From Moraxella sp. (GTDB lineage: Bacteria; Pseudomonadota; Gammaproteobacteria; Pseudomonadales; Moraxellaceae), in NCBI GenBank assembly GCA_030525825.1, contig JAUNDZ010000011.1:1-64000 (forward strand): 64,000 bases of DNA. The letters run 5' to 3'. Shown here one piece after another: positions 22,169 through 31,350 of the stretch (position 1 is its first letter; the number at the start of each line of letters is the position of its first letter). The position numbers and the translations under genes are program-made. The notes beneath the pieces are model-generated. The model was not told the DNA's origin and did no database searches. It saw only the letters and a list, made by a program, of their open reading frames with translations.

Positions 22169-23490
22169 ATAGATTATTATCCGTCCGTGCCAATATTATT
22201 TTAACTTTAGAAAAAATCCATCAGGGGCAGTCATTGTCATCCTTGCTTGATGGGCTATTAAATACCATACAAGACAACGAGCGGGGTTTTACCCATGAAT
22301 TGCTGCTAGGCACACTACGCCAATGGCATGCCATCAGTCGTATTGGCGAAAGTCTGATTAAGACCCCACCCAGTGATGTCGGCATCAGCTGTGCGTTGAA
22401 TATGGGGATTTATGAACTATTGTATATGAATACGCCTGCCTATGCCGCCATCAATGAGACCTTAAATGCTGCCAAAGAGCTGGATAAGGGCTATGGCGTG
22501 GGATTGATTAACGCCATTTTAAGAAAAGTGGCAGCAAATCCTGAAAAATTTGCCAAAAAAGTCGCCAAAAATCACAGCCTGCCCAACTGGCTTGCCAAGC
22601 AATTAAAGAATGACTGGGGGATGTATTATGAACTCATTGGGCAGACCCTAAGACAAGCCGCCCCTGTGTTTTTGCGAGTCAATCCAAAGCGAACAACGCT
22701 CGATGAATACGCCAAACAGCTGACTGACATTGGCATCGCCCATGACATCTTGCCTTTGGGTGTGGGTGATGAGCGTGTGATTAAACTGAACGATGGTGTT
22801 AAGATTACCACGCTGCCAAACTTCGCTGATGGCTTTGTGAGTGTGCAAGACCGCCATGCTCAGCTGTGTGGGCATATCTTGGCGACGCTTGATTTACCTG
22901 ATGGGCTGACCGTCTTGGATGCCTGCACCGCCCCTGGTGGCAAGCTCGCTCAGCTGCTTGAACTGGCTGGCAATAGGTTTCATGTGGAACACATCATCGC
23001 CTTGGATAATGATGAAAAACGCCTAAGCCGAGTGCATGAGAACCTACGCCGCCTGTCATTATCAGATGGCGTACAGGTCGTCTGTGCTGATGGGCGGGCT
23101 TATCAGAGCGATGCACCCTTTGATGTGATTGTGCTGGATGCCCCATGCACCGCCACAGGCGTAATTCGCAGACATCCTGATATTGCTCTGCTTCGAGATG
23201 AACAAGATGTGGCACAAACCACCCAATTACAAGCCGACATTTTAGACAATCTGTGGCAAAGTCTGGCGGTTGGCGGTTATCTTTTGTATGTAACTTGCTC
23301 GCTATTAAAAGACGAAAACGAACGCCAGCTGCTGCAATTTTTAAGTTCACATTCTGATGCCAAAGTGGTGGATTTCGCCTTGACATTGCCTAATCAGATA
23401 CCGCAGGCGGTTGGTTATCAGTGCTTGCCGCTTAGTGGCGATGATGGCGATGGGTTTTATTATGGCTTATTACAAAAGATTGCGGCATAA
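22165..23490 (+). CDS. rsmB: 16S rRNA (cytosine-967-C5)-methyltransferase RsmB
   Basis: A 441-residue protein with an N-terminal NusB-like RNA-binding domain (about 1-135) and a SAM-dependent Fmu/NOP2 catalytic domain. Motif I is VLDACTAPGGKLAQLLEL, the motif IV Cys is in LDAPCTATGVIRRHPD, and the motif VI catalytic Cys is in YVTCSLLKDENE. It overlaps the upstream small gene by four bases. A weaker parS-like 16-mer lies at 22976-22991. Confidence 0.96.
   Translation: MNRLLSVRANIILTLEKIHQGQSLSSLLDGLLNTIQDNERGFTHELLLGTLRQWHAISRIGESLIKTPPSDVGISCALNMGIYELLYMNTPAYAAINETLNAAKELDKGYGVGLINAILRKVAANPEKFAKKVAKNHSLPNWLAKQLKNDWGMYYELIGQTLRQAAPVFLRVNPKRTTLDEYAKQLTDIGIAHDILPLGVGDERVIKLNDGVKITTLPNFADGFVSVQDRHAQLCGHILATLDLPDGLTVLDACTAPGGKLAQLLELAGNRFHVEHIIALDNDEKRLSRVHENLRRLSLSDGVQVVCADGRAYQSDAPFDVIVLDAPCTATGVIRRHPDIALLRDEQDVAQTTQLQADILDNLWQSLAVGGYLLYVTCSLLKDENERQLLQFLSSHSDAKVVDFALTLPNQIPQAVGYQCLPLSGDDGDGFYYGLLQKIAA
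22976..22991. promoter_or_regulatory. Weak parS-like site 6 (inside rsmB)
   Basis: GGTTTCATGTGGAACA, three mismatches to the parS consensus. Confidence 0.45.
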
Positions 23491-23591
23491 ACGCTAGGTT
23501 GTGATGATTTTGTGCTTTGGGCATAAATTATTACATCAAATGCGTGCAAACTGTGCTAAAATCTGATGATTGACTTTGATGAGATGAAAAA

Positions 23592-25007
23592 ATGAAATAT
23601 ATCAGCACTCGTGGGCAGACCGCCCCTATGTCATTTAGTGATGTTCTACTGATGGGTCTTGCCCCTGATGGTGGCTTGATGCTGCCTGAGACTTATCCGC
23701 AGATTGACCGTGCGACTTTGGACGCTTGGCGGGAGCTGAGTTATCCTAAACTTGCCCTTGAAATCATGAGTCTGTTCGCCACCGACATTCCTCGTGAAGA
23801 TTTGAAAGGGCTGATTGATAAGACCTACACCAAGGCGGTGTTTAACAGCGATGACATCACACCTGTCACCCACCTGCATGACGAGCTGTATCTGCTCGAG
23901 CTGTCAAACGGTCCAACGCTCGCCTTTAAAGACATGGCGATGCAGTTTTTGGGTAATGTCTTTGAATACACCCTTGCCAAAAAAGGTGAACGCCTAACCA
24001 TCATCGGTGCTACTTCTGGCGACACAGGTTCTGCTGCTGAATACGCCTTGCGTGGCAAAGAAAATATCCAAGTATTCATGATGTCGCCACACGGCAAAAT
24101 GAGTGCGTTTCAGCGTGCCCAAATGTACAGCCTAGATGATGATAACATCCACAACATCGCCATCGAAGGGATGTTTGACGACTGCCAAGATATCGTCAAG
24201 GCACTCCAAGAAGATGCCGAATTTAAGGCAAAATACAGCCTAGGCACGGTCAATTCCATCAACTGGGGTCGTATCTTAGCCCAAATTGTTTATTATTTTA
24301 AAGGCTACTTTGGGGCGACCGCCACGAACGATGAGAAGGTGAGTTTCTGCGTGCCGTCTGGCAACTTTGGTAACATCTGTGCAGGACACATCGCTCGTGA
24401 GATGGGTCTGCCGATTGACCGCTTAATCGTGGCGACCAACGAGAACGATGTGTTAAACGAGTTTTTTAACACAGGCAACTACGCCCCAAGAAAGGCGGAT
24501 GAGACCTATGTAACATCAAGCCCATCGATGGACATCTCAAAAGCATCGAACTTTGAACGCTTTATTTATCTGCTTTTAGATAAAGATGCCAAGCAGGTGC
24601 GTGAGCTGTTTCATGGTGTAAAAACTGGTCAAGGCTTTAATTTGTCGCATCGTTTAGACGACATTAGGGGCAAGTTTGGCTTTGTGGCGGGTAAATCCAC
24701 TCACGCCGACCGCCTAGCGACCATCAAACAAGTATTTACCAAGACAAATCGTCTGATTGACCCACACACCGCTGATGGCGTGAAAGTCGCCCTTGAATTA
24801 CAAAAAGCAGGCGAGCGTATCGTCGTCGCTGAGACGGCATTGCCGATTAAGTTTGAAGAGACGATGAACGAAGCACTGGGTAAGGTGGATTTGCCAAGAC
24901 CTGCTCACACGGTCGGGATAGAAGACAAAGAGCAGTTTGTTACTGTGCTTGCCAATCAGCCTAAGCTGGTCGCCCAAGAGATTGAGCGATTTGTTACGGC
25001 TCGCTGA
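23592..25007 (+). CDS. thrC: Threonine synthase
   Basis: A 471-residue PLP enzyme that converts O-phosphohomoserine to threonine. The start MKYISTRGQTAPMSFSDVLL and the PLP-lysine motif LSNGPTLAFKDMAMQFLG are diagnostic. SGDTGSAAEYAL and VPSGNFGNICAG form the phosphate-binding region. Length fits the longer gammaproteobacterial type. It is monocistronic, with a terminator after it; homoserine pathway partners are not adjacent. Confidence 0.97.
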   Translation: MKYISTRGQTAPMSFSDVLLMGLAPDGGLMLPETYPQIDRATLDAWRELSYPKLALEIMSLFATDIPREDLKGLIDKTYTKAVFNSDDITPVTHLHDELYLLELSNGPTLAFKDMAMQFLGNVFEYTLAKKGERLTIIGATSGDTGSAAEYALRGKENIQVFMMSPHGKMSAFQRAQMYSLDDDNIHNIAIEGMFDDCQDIVKALQEDAEFKAKYSLGTVNSINWGRILAQIVYYFKGYFGATATNDEKVSFCVPSGNFGNICAGHIAREMGLPIDRLIVATNENDVLNEFFNTGNYAPRKADETYVTSSPSMDISKASNFERFIYLLLDKDAKQVRELFHGVKTGQGFNLSHRLDDIRGKFGFVAGKSTHADRLATIKQVFTKTNRLIDPHTADGVKVALELQKAGERIVVAETALPIKFEETMNEALGKVDLPRPAHTVGIEDKEQFVTVLANQPKLVAQEIERFVTAR

Positions 25008-25035
25008 TGCAGTAGGCTGAGTGAATGATTGATAC

Positions 25036-25070
25036 AAAACAGCCATACTCATTGGGTTTGGCTGTTTTTT
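25036..25070 (+). terminator. Terminator after thrC
   Basis: Stem AAAACAGCC / GGCTGTTTT (25036-25044 with 25060-25068), 15-base loop, T run. Confidence 0.75.
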
Positions 25071-25107
25071 AAAATGTTGTTAAACCTTGTTATTTGGCAA
25101 GAGTGCT

Positions 25108-26316
25108 ATGTCTTATCAAGATTTGGATCATCGTGCGTCGGTGTTGGCATTGTGGTACATTGTCAATACATCGTTGTCGTCTTATTATAAACTCATCGAT
25201 GCTTATGGTGATGCACATACCGCCTTGCTCGCTCCAAAAGAAGCGTGGCGGTCGCTGTCTGTTCATGCCGCTCACATCAAGCGGTTTGAAGATGCTAGTG
25301 ATGTGCTGGCTTTTATTGACCGAGTGCATGATGATGTGTCTCGTGGGGCGTATGGCTTACTTTTTATGGATGATGAAAATTATCCCAAGCAGTTAACAAT
25401 CATCTACGACCCACCGCCCGTGCTGTTTTATCGGGGGGATGTTTTACGCTTACAGGACAAACAAATCGCCATCGTTGGTAGTCGCAATCCCACCGAACAC
25501 GCCCAAAGAATCACTTTTGACATGGCTCAATATCTGGTGCAGTCTGGTTTTAGCATCACCAGTGGTCTGGCACAGGGCGTGGACCGTGAAGCACACTTGG
25601 GGGCATTAAGCCAAGATGAGCTGACAGGTCGCACCATTGGCGTGATGGGTACAGGCATCGATGTGTGCTACCCAAAGAATCACAACGCCCTATTTGCCCA
25701 AATCATCGCACAAGGTGGGGTGCTAATCACCGAGCTTTTGCCCAGCACACCTGCCAGCAAACACACCTTTCCACGCCGCAACCGCTTGGTGGCAGGGCTG
25801 TCTTTGGCAACGGTGGTTACCGAAGCTGCCCTACAAAGTGGCTCGCTCATCACCGCACGACTGACTGCCGAGCAGGGCAAGCAAGTCTTTGCCGTGCCAA
25901 GTCATATCAATAATAAGAACGCAGAAGGCTGTCATCATCTGATTCGTGAAGGGGCGACGCTCGTCTATCACCCCAATCAAATCATCGAAGATGTCTCTAG
26001 TGATACGCTGTATAATGCCCTGCCTAAGTCATTCTCCAAAGGTGTATCGGCTTTTGCTGATACCACGAATGACAGCGATGATAAGACGATAAGTCATCAA
26101 GCCGACCATCTGACCAGCCATCAAGCGATGGTCGCCACCCCACAGGTGCCGCCACACTTGTCATCACTGATGCAGCACATAGAGCAAGTGCCTAAGGATT
26201 CGGATGCGTTGGTGATGCAAACAGGCATGGATACAGGAGTGCTGCTTTCCCAGCTGATGGAACTTGAACTGCTTGGGCTGATTGTGAGTGTTGGGGGTCG
26301 CTATGGGCGAGTATAA
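25108..26316 (+). CDS. dprA: DNA processing protein DprA
   Basis: A 402-residue competence protein that binds incoming single-stranded DNA and loads RecA. The Rossmann-like core shows IAIVGSRNPTEHAQRI, SGLAQGVDREAHLGAL, GTGIDVCYPKNH, GVLITELLPSTPASKHTFPRRNRL and ALQSGSLITARL. A C-terminal winged-helix-like domain (DALVMQTGMDTGVLLSQLMELELLG) is present. ATG 25108 follows GCAAGAG. It overlaps tsaC by 14 bases; dprA-tsaC is a common pair. It fits a naturally transformable organism. Confidence 0.96.
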   Translation: MSYQDLDHRASVLALWYIVNTSLSSYYKLIDAYGDAHTALLAPKEAWRSLSVHAAHIKRFEDASDVLAFIDRVHDDVSRGAYGLLFMDDENYPKQLTIIYDPPPVLFYRGDVLRLQDKQIAIVGSRNPTEHAQRITFDMAQYLVQSGFSITSGLAQGVDREAHLGALSQDELTGRTIGVMGTGIDVCYPKNHNALFAQIIAQGGVLITELLPSTPASKHTFPRRNRLVAGLSLATVVTEAALQSGSLITARLTAEQGKQVFAVPSHINNKNAEGCHHLIREGATLVYHPNQIIEDVSSDTLYNALPKSFSKGVSAFADTTNDSDDKTISHQADHLTSHQAMVATPQVPPHLSSLMQHIEQVPKDSDALVMQTGMDTGVLLSQLMELELLGLIVSVGGRYGRV

Positions 26317-26929
26317 GATATTTGGGGTGGATGACATCGAAGCGGCAGCGGCATTTTTAAAGTCGGGTGGTGTGCTTGCTTATCCGAGTGAGAGCGTGTG
26401 GGGGCTAGGCTGTGATGCTTATCATCAGCAGGCGATAGAGCGGATTTTTGCATTAAAGACACGCCCAGAGCATAAAGGCATGATTGTGCTGACCGATGGT
26501 GTGGAGAAGTTGTCGCCCCTATTGGCAGAGTTGCCCCAAGCGGTGCAAGAGATGCTGATGACAGACATGCGGCATCGGCATGATGCCTTTGATGTACGCA
26601 CCGCCAATCAAGCACAGACTTGGCTTGTGCCTGTGGCGACATCGGTGGGACTGCCCTGTGTGCTGACGGGCGGTTTTGATACTTTGGCGGTGCGAGTAAC
26701 GCATCATCCTGTATTGATGCAGGTTTGCCAAGCGTTGAGCGATGCGGACAATCCTTTTGGGTTTTTGGTATCAACGAGCTGCAACCTAAGCGGTCAGCCG
26801 TCTGCGACCACGCTGTCTGAAGCGATGGCGTATTTTGGGCATCAGGTGGGGTATTTGGATGCACAAAGTTTGGGCTTTGATAAGCCCAGTCAAATCATCG
26901 ACATTAAGACTGGCGATGTGCTGCGATGA
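26303..26929 (+). CDS. tsaC: Threonylcarbamoyl-AMP synthase TsaC
   Basis: A 208-residue YrdC-family enzyme that makes threonylcarbamoyl-AMP for the t6A tRNA modification. It shows GGVLAYPSESVWGLGCDAY, KTRPEHKGMIVL, and the C-terminal STSCNLSGQPSATTLSEA motif. ATG 26303 was chosen because GGGGG lies just before it; the gene begins within the last codons of dprA. It is a little longer than the usual 185-190 residues. A terminator follows. Confidence 0.95.
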   Translation: MGEYKIFGVDDIEAAAAFLKSGGVLAYPSESVWGLGCDAYHQQAIERIFALKTRPEHKGMIVLTDGVEKLSPLLAELPQAVQEMLMTDMRHRHDAFDVRTANQAQTWLVPVATSVGLPCVLTGGFDTLAVRVTHHPVLMQVCQALSDADNPFGFLVSTSCNLSGQPSATTLSEAMAYFGHQVGYLDAQSLGFDKPSQIIDIKTGDVLR

Positions 26930-26965
26930 ATAACGCCAAAACTGACATCAAAACTAACGGCTAAC

Positions 26966-26991
26966 AATCCATCATTACGATGGATTTTTTA
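26966..26991 (+). terminator. Terminator after tsaC
   Basis: Stem AATCCATC / GATGGATT (26966-26973 with 26979-26986), five-base loop, T run. Confidence 0.8.
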
Positions 26992-27016
26992 TTTAAAAAC
27001 AAACTTTATATTGATA

Positions 27017-27050
27017 TGTTATTACATTTTTATAATAACAGTGATATAAT
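27017..27050 (+). promoter_or_regulatory. Promoter with overlapping inverted repeat (candidate Zur/Fur-type operator)
   Basis: TGTTATTA (27017-27024) and TAATAACA (27033-27040) form a perfect eight-base inverted repeat overlapping the -35 region (TTACAT, 27022-27027). TATAAT follows at 27045-27050 with a 17-base spacer. The TGTTAT/ATAACA halves recall Zur boxes but the spacing is wider, so the regulator is a guess. Confidence 0.5.
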
Positions 27051-27080
27051 GTTGCTATTTTTTAAATGTGGAGTTTTTTG

Positions 27081-29542
27081 ATGGTAAAGTGTGCGTTGCA
27101 TTTGTCGATCGGGGCGATTTTATTTGGTTATGGTATGAGTGCCTTGGCTGATGTTGATGAAGCGTTGCCCGAAGTGATGCTTGATACGATGGTGGTTGAA
27201 CTGTCCAAGACTAAAGTGGATGCTACCCCGTTTGGCGGTGCTAAAAAGATCAGCGATGTGATTGTCAAAAAAGAGACTTTACAAACCAAGCCAACCACGC
27301 TTGGCGATGCCTTAGATGGCGAACTAGGCATTCATTCTAATCAGTTTGGCGGTGGTGCATCTGCCCCCATCATTCGTGGACAAGAGGGCAAACGCATCAC
27401 CATCTTACAAAACAATGCCGATGTCATCGACATGGCACATCTTTCGCCAGACCATGCTGTGATGGTGGATACCGTACTTGCCAAACAAGCCGAAGTGGTG
27501 CGAGGGGTGAGTACTTTGTTATACAAATCAGGCAATTCGGCAGGGGCAATAACGAAAAGCTGGCAACAGGTGGACTGACCACTCAGCTTGGCAGCAGCAT
27601 TGCCCTGCACATCGAAGGGTTGCACAAGACATCTGGCGACTATGCCACGCCAGATTATGTTCAGCAGCGTTTTGATGCTTTGCAGGACTTGGATAATTAT
27701 ATCGCTGCTCCCAGTCGCCTTGACAGCTTAGATGCTGAATACGAGCTGTTTAAGCAGGGACAAAGACCGCATTGGCGTGATGAAAAGCACTATATCCGCT
27801 CTGAGCAGGACTACCTTAAACAAAAACAGCAGTACGAATCACATCTTAATGCCGTTAAACAAAGCCGCCTTGACTATCTGCCACAGAGCTGGGCGGATTC
27901 AAAGTCAGGCAGCGTTGGGCTGTCGTGGGTGGGCGATGCTGGCTTTTTGGGTGCGTCGGTGAGTGAGCGGCAGGATAAATATGGATTGCCTGCCCATAAC
28001 CATCTGTACGAAGGCTGTGGCGTGATTTCCACCTTTGATGCCATCCGTACCAAGCCTTATTTGGCAAGGTATCCGCAGCTCATCAATGAAGATGACATCA
28101 ACCCACGCCCAGACTGCTCGCACATTCATAATCCAGATGGTTCGCATGGCGTGGTTGCCAAACATGAGCATATCGGCGACCCATACATCGATTTGACCAC
28201 TCGCCGCTATGATGTGCGTGGTGAATGGATAAATCCAATGCCACTTATTGATAAAGTTCGTATCAATGCAGGCGTGGTGGACTATCAGCATGACGAAAAA
28301 GAAGGTAATATCGTCAATACTTCGTTCAAGAACAAAGGTAAAACCGTTCGCCTTGAATTCACGCACCGCCCAACCGACCGCCTAAGTGCGTTTTGGGGCG
28401 TAAAATACACCAAACAGGATAATAGTGGATTGTCGCCACAGACCCAATGGCGAAAGCTGCCGCTACTGACACACAACAGCTTAACCAACCGCAGCCTGTT
28501 CGCTGTGGGGCAGTATCAGGTGGGCGATGTTGAGATAGAGCTGGGTGGTCGCTTTGAGAAACAAACGGTGGCAATGGATTATGACATTGATTATATCAAA
28601 GATAGAATCACCAATCATCGTACGGTGTTTTTAAAAGGCGAAGCGTTGGAGAATGCCATTAATGATGCCATTGATGCGACCAAACCACACCAAAGCCGTG
28701 CCAATTCATACGCCTTGGGTGTGCATTGGCAGTTTTTGCCAAAGCATCGCTTGTCGTTCAACGCATCTCGCCAAGAGCGACTGCCAAACGCCCAAGAGCT
28801 GTACACACATGGCATGCACCTTGCAACCAACTCATTTGAGATTGGTAATCGTCATCTGACCAAAGAGCGGTCGAACAACTATGAGCTAAGCCTTGATTTT
28901 AAAGGCGATAAGCTTGACTATCAGTTGTCAGGCTATCTGTACGATTTTGACAATTACATCTATCTGCACACCATCAACGAATATCTGGGTACGGCTAAGG
29001 TCAAGCACCCGCTACACCTGCGTATCAACCGCTATGACCAGTCGCCTGCCAGATTCTATGGCGTGGAAGCGAAGGTGGGTTATCAATTCTCGCCCACTTA
29101 TTATGGCTCAGTCTTTGCAGATTATGTGCATGGTAGGCTGCACGACCTAGCCCCGATTGTCAGTCGCTATGAAAAAGGCTGGTTTGGCAATCCTGACATC
29201 AAAGAATACACCAAGCCTGATGACCGCTACACGCCACGCCTACCGCCGATGCGTGTTGGGGCTAAGGTTGAAGCGACTTTTGATGATAACTGGTCGGGCG
29301 ACATGGAGTATGTGCGTACCTTTGAGCAGACCAAAACTTCGGGTTTTGAAAATGCCACCAACGGGCATCATCTGCTTAATCTGGGGCTGACTTATCAGGG
29401 CAGTCGTGGCGATGTGGATTATTCGGTGTTCTTTAAGGCGAATAATTTACTTGACCAAAAAGTCTATGCTCACGAGACTTTTTTGCCCTACATTCCGCAG
29501 ATGGGGCGTAATTTTAGCATCGGAGCGACTGTAAAATTCTAG
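27081..29542 (+). pseudogene. ZnuD-like TonB-dependent zinc/haem receptor, disrupted
   Basis: An outer-membrane receptor in two frames. The first part (27081 to about 27555) has a signal peptide ending SALA and a plug domain with GELGIHSNQFGGGASAPIIRG and RGVSTLLYKSGNSAG. The frame then shifts and stops at 27578. In another frame the protein resumes as GNNEKLATGGLTTQLGSSIALH and runs through a 22-strand-type barrel to the final Phe at 29542. Relatives have about 30 residues between NSAG and the NEKL-like segment, so a deletion with frameshift near 27545-27560 is inferred. A His-rich loop (SHIHNPDGSHGVVAKHEH) and ESxxY-like regions support ZnuD. Sequencing error is a possible alternative. Confidence 0.8.
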
Positions 29543-29585
29543 GCGTTTTAACATACTTCATGTCAAACACGCTTTATGCCAAAAT

Positions 29586-29618
29586 AAAAAAAGATGAGCG
29601 TCTGACTCATCTTTTTTT
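29586..29618. terminator. Strong bidirectional terminator after the receptor gene
   Basis: Thirteen-base stem AAAAAAAGATGAG / CTCATCTTTTTTT (29586-29598 with 29606-29618), seven-base loop. It serves the receptor gene and the opposing glsB-like gene. Confidence 0.9.
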
Positions 29619-29648
29619 AAATTTTAAATCATACAATCTGTCAAGCCA

Positions 29649-29891
29649 TCAGGTACGCTTGGTGATGAACTCATAGATGAACAGCACGATAATCGCACCA
29701 ATCACCGACAGCACCAGACCGCCAAAACCACCTTCGGCTTGGATACCTAAGGCACTGGCGATAAAGCCACCCACTGCCGCACCAACAATACCCAAAATGA
29801 TGGTTAAAATCCAGCCCATGCTGTCAGCACCAGGCTTAATCGCACGAGCCAATAAACCCACCACAAATCCAACAATAATCGACCAAATCAT
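29649..29891 (-). CDS. GlsB/YeaQ/YmgE-family small membrane protein
   Basis: An 80-residue protein with three hydrophobic, Gly-rich helices (MIWSIIVGFVVGLLARAI, then MGWILTIILGIVGAAVGGFI, then GGLVLSVIGAIIVLFIYEF). This is the pattern of the transglycosylase-associated / GlsB stress-response family of the inner membrane. AGGAG lies before the ATG at 29891. Function is poorly known; often induced by envelope or general stress. It is monocistronic. Confidence 0.88.
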   Translation of the reverse strand: MIWSIIVGFVVGLLARAIKPGADSMGWILTIILGIVGAAVGGFIASALGIQAEGGFGGLVLSVIGAIIVLFIYEFITKRT

Positions 29892-30070
29892 CTTAATTTC
29901 TCCTAGAATTTTGTTTCAGTAATTTGCAAACTTTCTTAAATAATTTTTAAATTTATACACTTAAAACTTTTAAAAATCTTTTTGCAAGCCTAGGCTTAAT
30001 TATACATGATTGAGTCAGCTTGTGCTGTCATCTGCAGGGCGGATTTGTATAGCATTTGTGGCTAAAAAAA

Positions 30071-30119
30071 CCCATCTTTATCCACAAAATAACCAAACGG
30101 TTATTTTATGTGAATAAAG
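30071..30119 (-). terminator. Long hairpin downstream of ribBA, containing a DnaA box
   Basis: AAAATAACC (30086-30094) pairs with GGTTATTTT (30099-30107), extended outward by CTTTATCCACA / TGTGAATAAAG with minor imperfections. On the minus strand a run of seven T follows (30064-30070), so it should terminate ribBA. The left arm contains an exact TTATCCACA at 30078-30086, probably fortuitous. Confidence 0.65.
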
Positions 30120-30130
30120 CGAATGACCCT

Positions 30131-31228
30131 CTATCTGGGGGCAGCGACTGATTCAATGATGTTTAGGTCAAAGCCTGAGACATTAAATTTGGCAGGGCTG
30201 GATAACAGACGCATGTCTTTGACGCCCAAGAGTTTTAGAATCTGAGCACCGACACCGATGCTGCGATACGGCTCTTGAGATTCGTGTACGCTGCTGCCAA
30301 CCTTGCATCTGTCTAGGGCATCGCTTAGGTTTAGGGGATTGCTATTATCAATCCATACAAATACCCCTCGTTCGCTGCTACCGATTTCTTGTAGAGCTTC
30401 GCGGATTGTCCAGCCTGTCTTGCCTGTGGTGTTGCTTGCCCCAAGTAGGTCTCGCAGTGGATTTAGGCTGTGTACTCGCACGGTGCTGATGCCGCTTGAC
30501 GGCTCGCCTTTGGTGAGAGCAAGATGGATTTCTTTGGCACCATATTCTTGGAAGCGGTGCAAGGTGAATTGTCCAAATTCGCTGTCAAAATCTTGGGAGT
30601 TGATGAGTTCGACCGTCTGCTCGTTGGTCATGCGGTAGTGAATCAAATCGGCAATCGTGCCAATCTTTAAGCCATGCTCGGCAGCAAAGATTTCAAGGTC
30701 GGCACGGCGAGCCATCTCGCCATCTTCTTTGATGATTTCGCAGATGACCGCCGATGGCTCAAGCCCTGCTAAGCGAGCCAGATCACAACCTGCTTCGGTG
30801 TGTCCTGCACGGTGCAGCACGCCGCCTTTTTTGGCGATGATGGGGAAAATATGCCCTGGACTGACGATGTCAGAAGGCTTGGCATAAGGGGCGATGGCTC
30901 TTTGGATGGTCAAAGCTCGGTCAGCTGCCGAGATGCCCGTGGTAACGCCTGTCGCCGCTTCAATAGATACGGTAAAATTGGTGCTAAACTGTGAGCCGTT
31001 TTTGTCGCTCATCAAGCCAAGATTAAGCTGGTCGGCACGCTCTTCGGTGATGGTCAGGCACACCAAACCTCGTGCGTGTCTGATCATGAAGTTGATGGCT
31101 TCTGGTGTGATGTGGCTGGATGCGATGACAAGATCGCCTTCGTTTTCACGGTCTTCGTCGTCCATTAAGATGACCATTTTGCCTGCTTTGATGTCGTCGA
31201 TGATTTCTTGGGCGGTGTTTAGAGCCAT
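30131..31228 (-). CDS. ribBA: 3,4-dihydroxy-2-butanone 4-phosphate synthase fused to a degenerate GTP cyclohydrolase II domain
   Basis: A 365-residue two-domain protein. The N-terminal domain (1-200) is a complete RibB, making the four-carbon riboflavin precursor from ribulose 5-phosphate: DDEDRENEGDLV, FTVSIEAATGVTTGISAADRA, HRAGHTEAGCDLARLAG. The C-terminal domain (about 207-365) has the GTP cyclohydrolase II fold outline but lacks the zinc-binding Cys cluster; in its place is VRVHSLNPLRDLLGASN. It is therefore the RibBX type, in which the second domain is expected to be catalytically inactive as a cyclohydrolase. No FMN riboswitch is visible upstream. Confidence 0.93.
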   Translation of the reverse strand: MALNTAQEIIDDIKAGKMVILMDDEDRENEGDLVIASSHITPEAINFMIRHARGLVCLTITEERADQLNLGLMSDKNGSQFSTNFTVSIEAATGVTTGISAADRALTIQRAIAPYAKPSDIVSPGHIFPIIAKKGGVLHRAGHTEAGCDLARLAGLEPSAVICEIIKEDGEMARRADLEIFAAEHGLKIGTIADLIHYRMTNEQTVELINSQDFDSEFGQFTLHRFQEYGAKEIHLALTKGEPSSGISTVRVHSLNPLRDLLGASNTTGKTGWTIREALQEIGSSERGVFVWIDNSNPLNLSDALDRCKVGSSVHESQEPYRSIGVGAQILKLLGVKDMRLLSSPAKFNVSGFDLNIIESVAAPR

Positions 31229-31350
31229 GAGCGTCTGCCTAATTTGCTTAAAATTTATGTCAATATGGGGGTGGTTTGGATTTTATAAAGAGTAAAGATG
31301 GATTTTTGTGCTGGTTTGTGTGCATCTATCAAAATATCATCCATTATTGG

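Noticed and set aside
30078..30086. A perfect DnaA box downstream of ribBA
   Set aside because: Single site inside the arm of a terminator hairpin, so the sequence is better explained by the hairpin; not counted as an origin element.
31229..31350. FMN riboswitch before ribBA (and likewise before ribE)
   Set aside because: No conserved RFN-type helices or loop sequences seen in either leader, which are short or filled with DnaA boxes.
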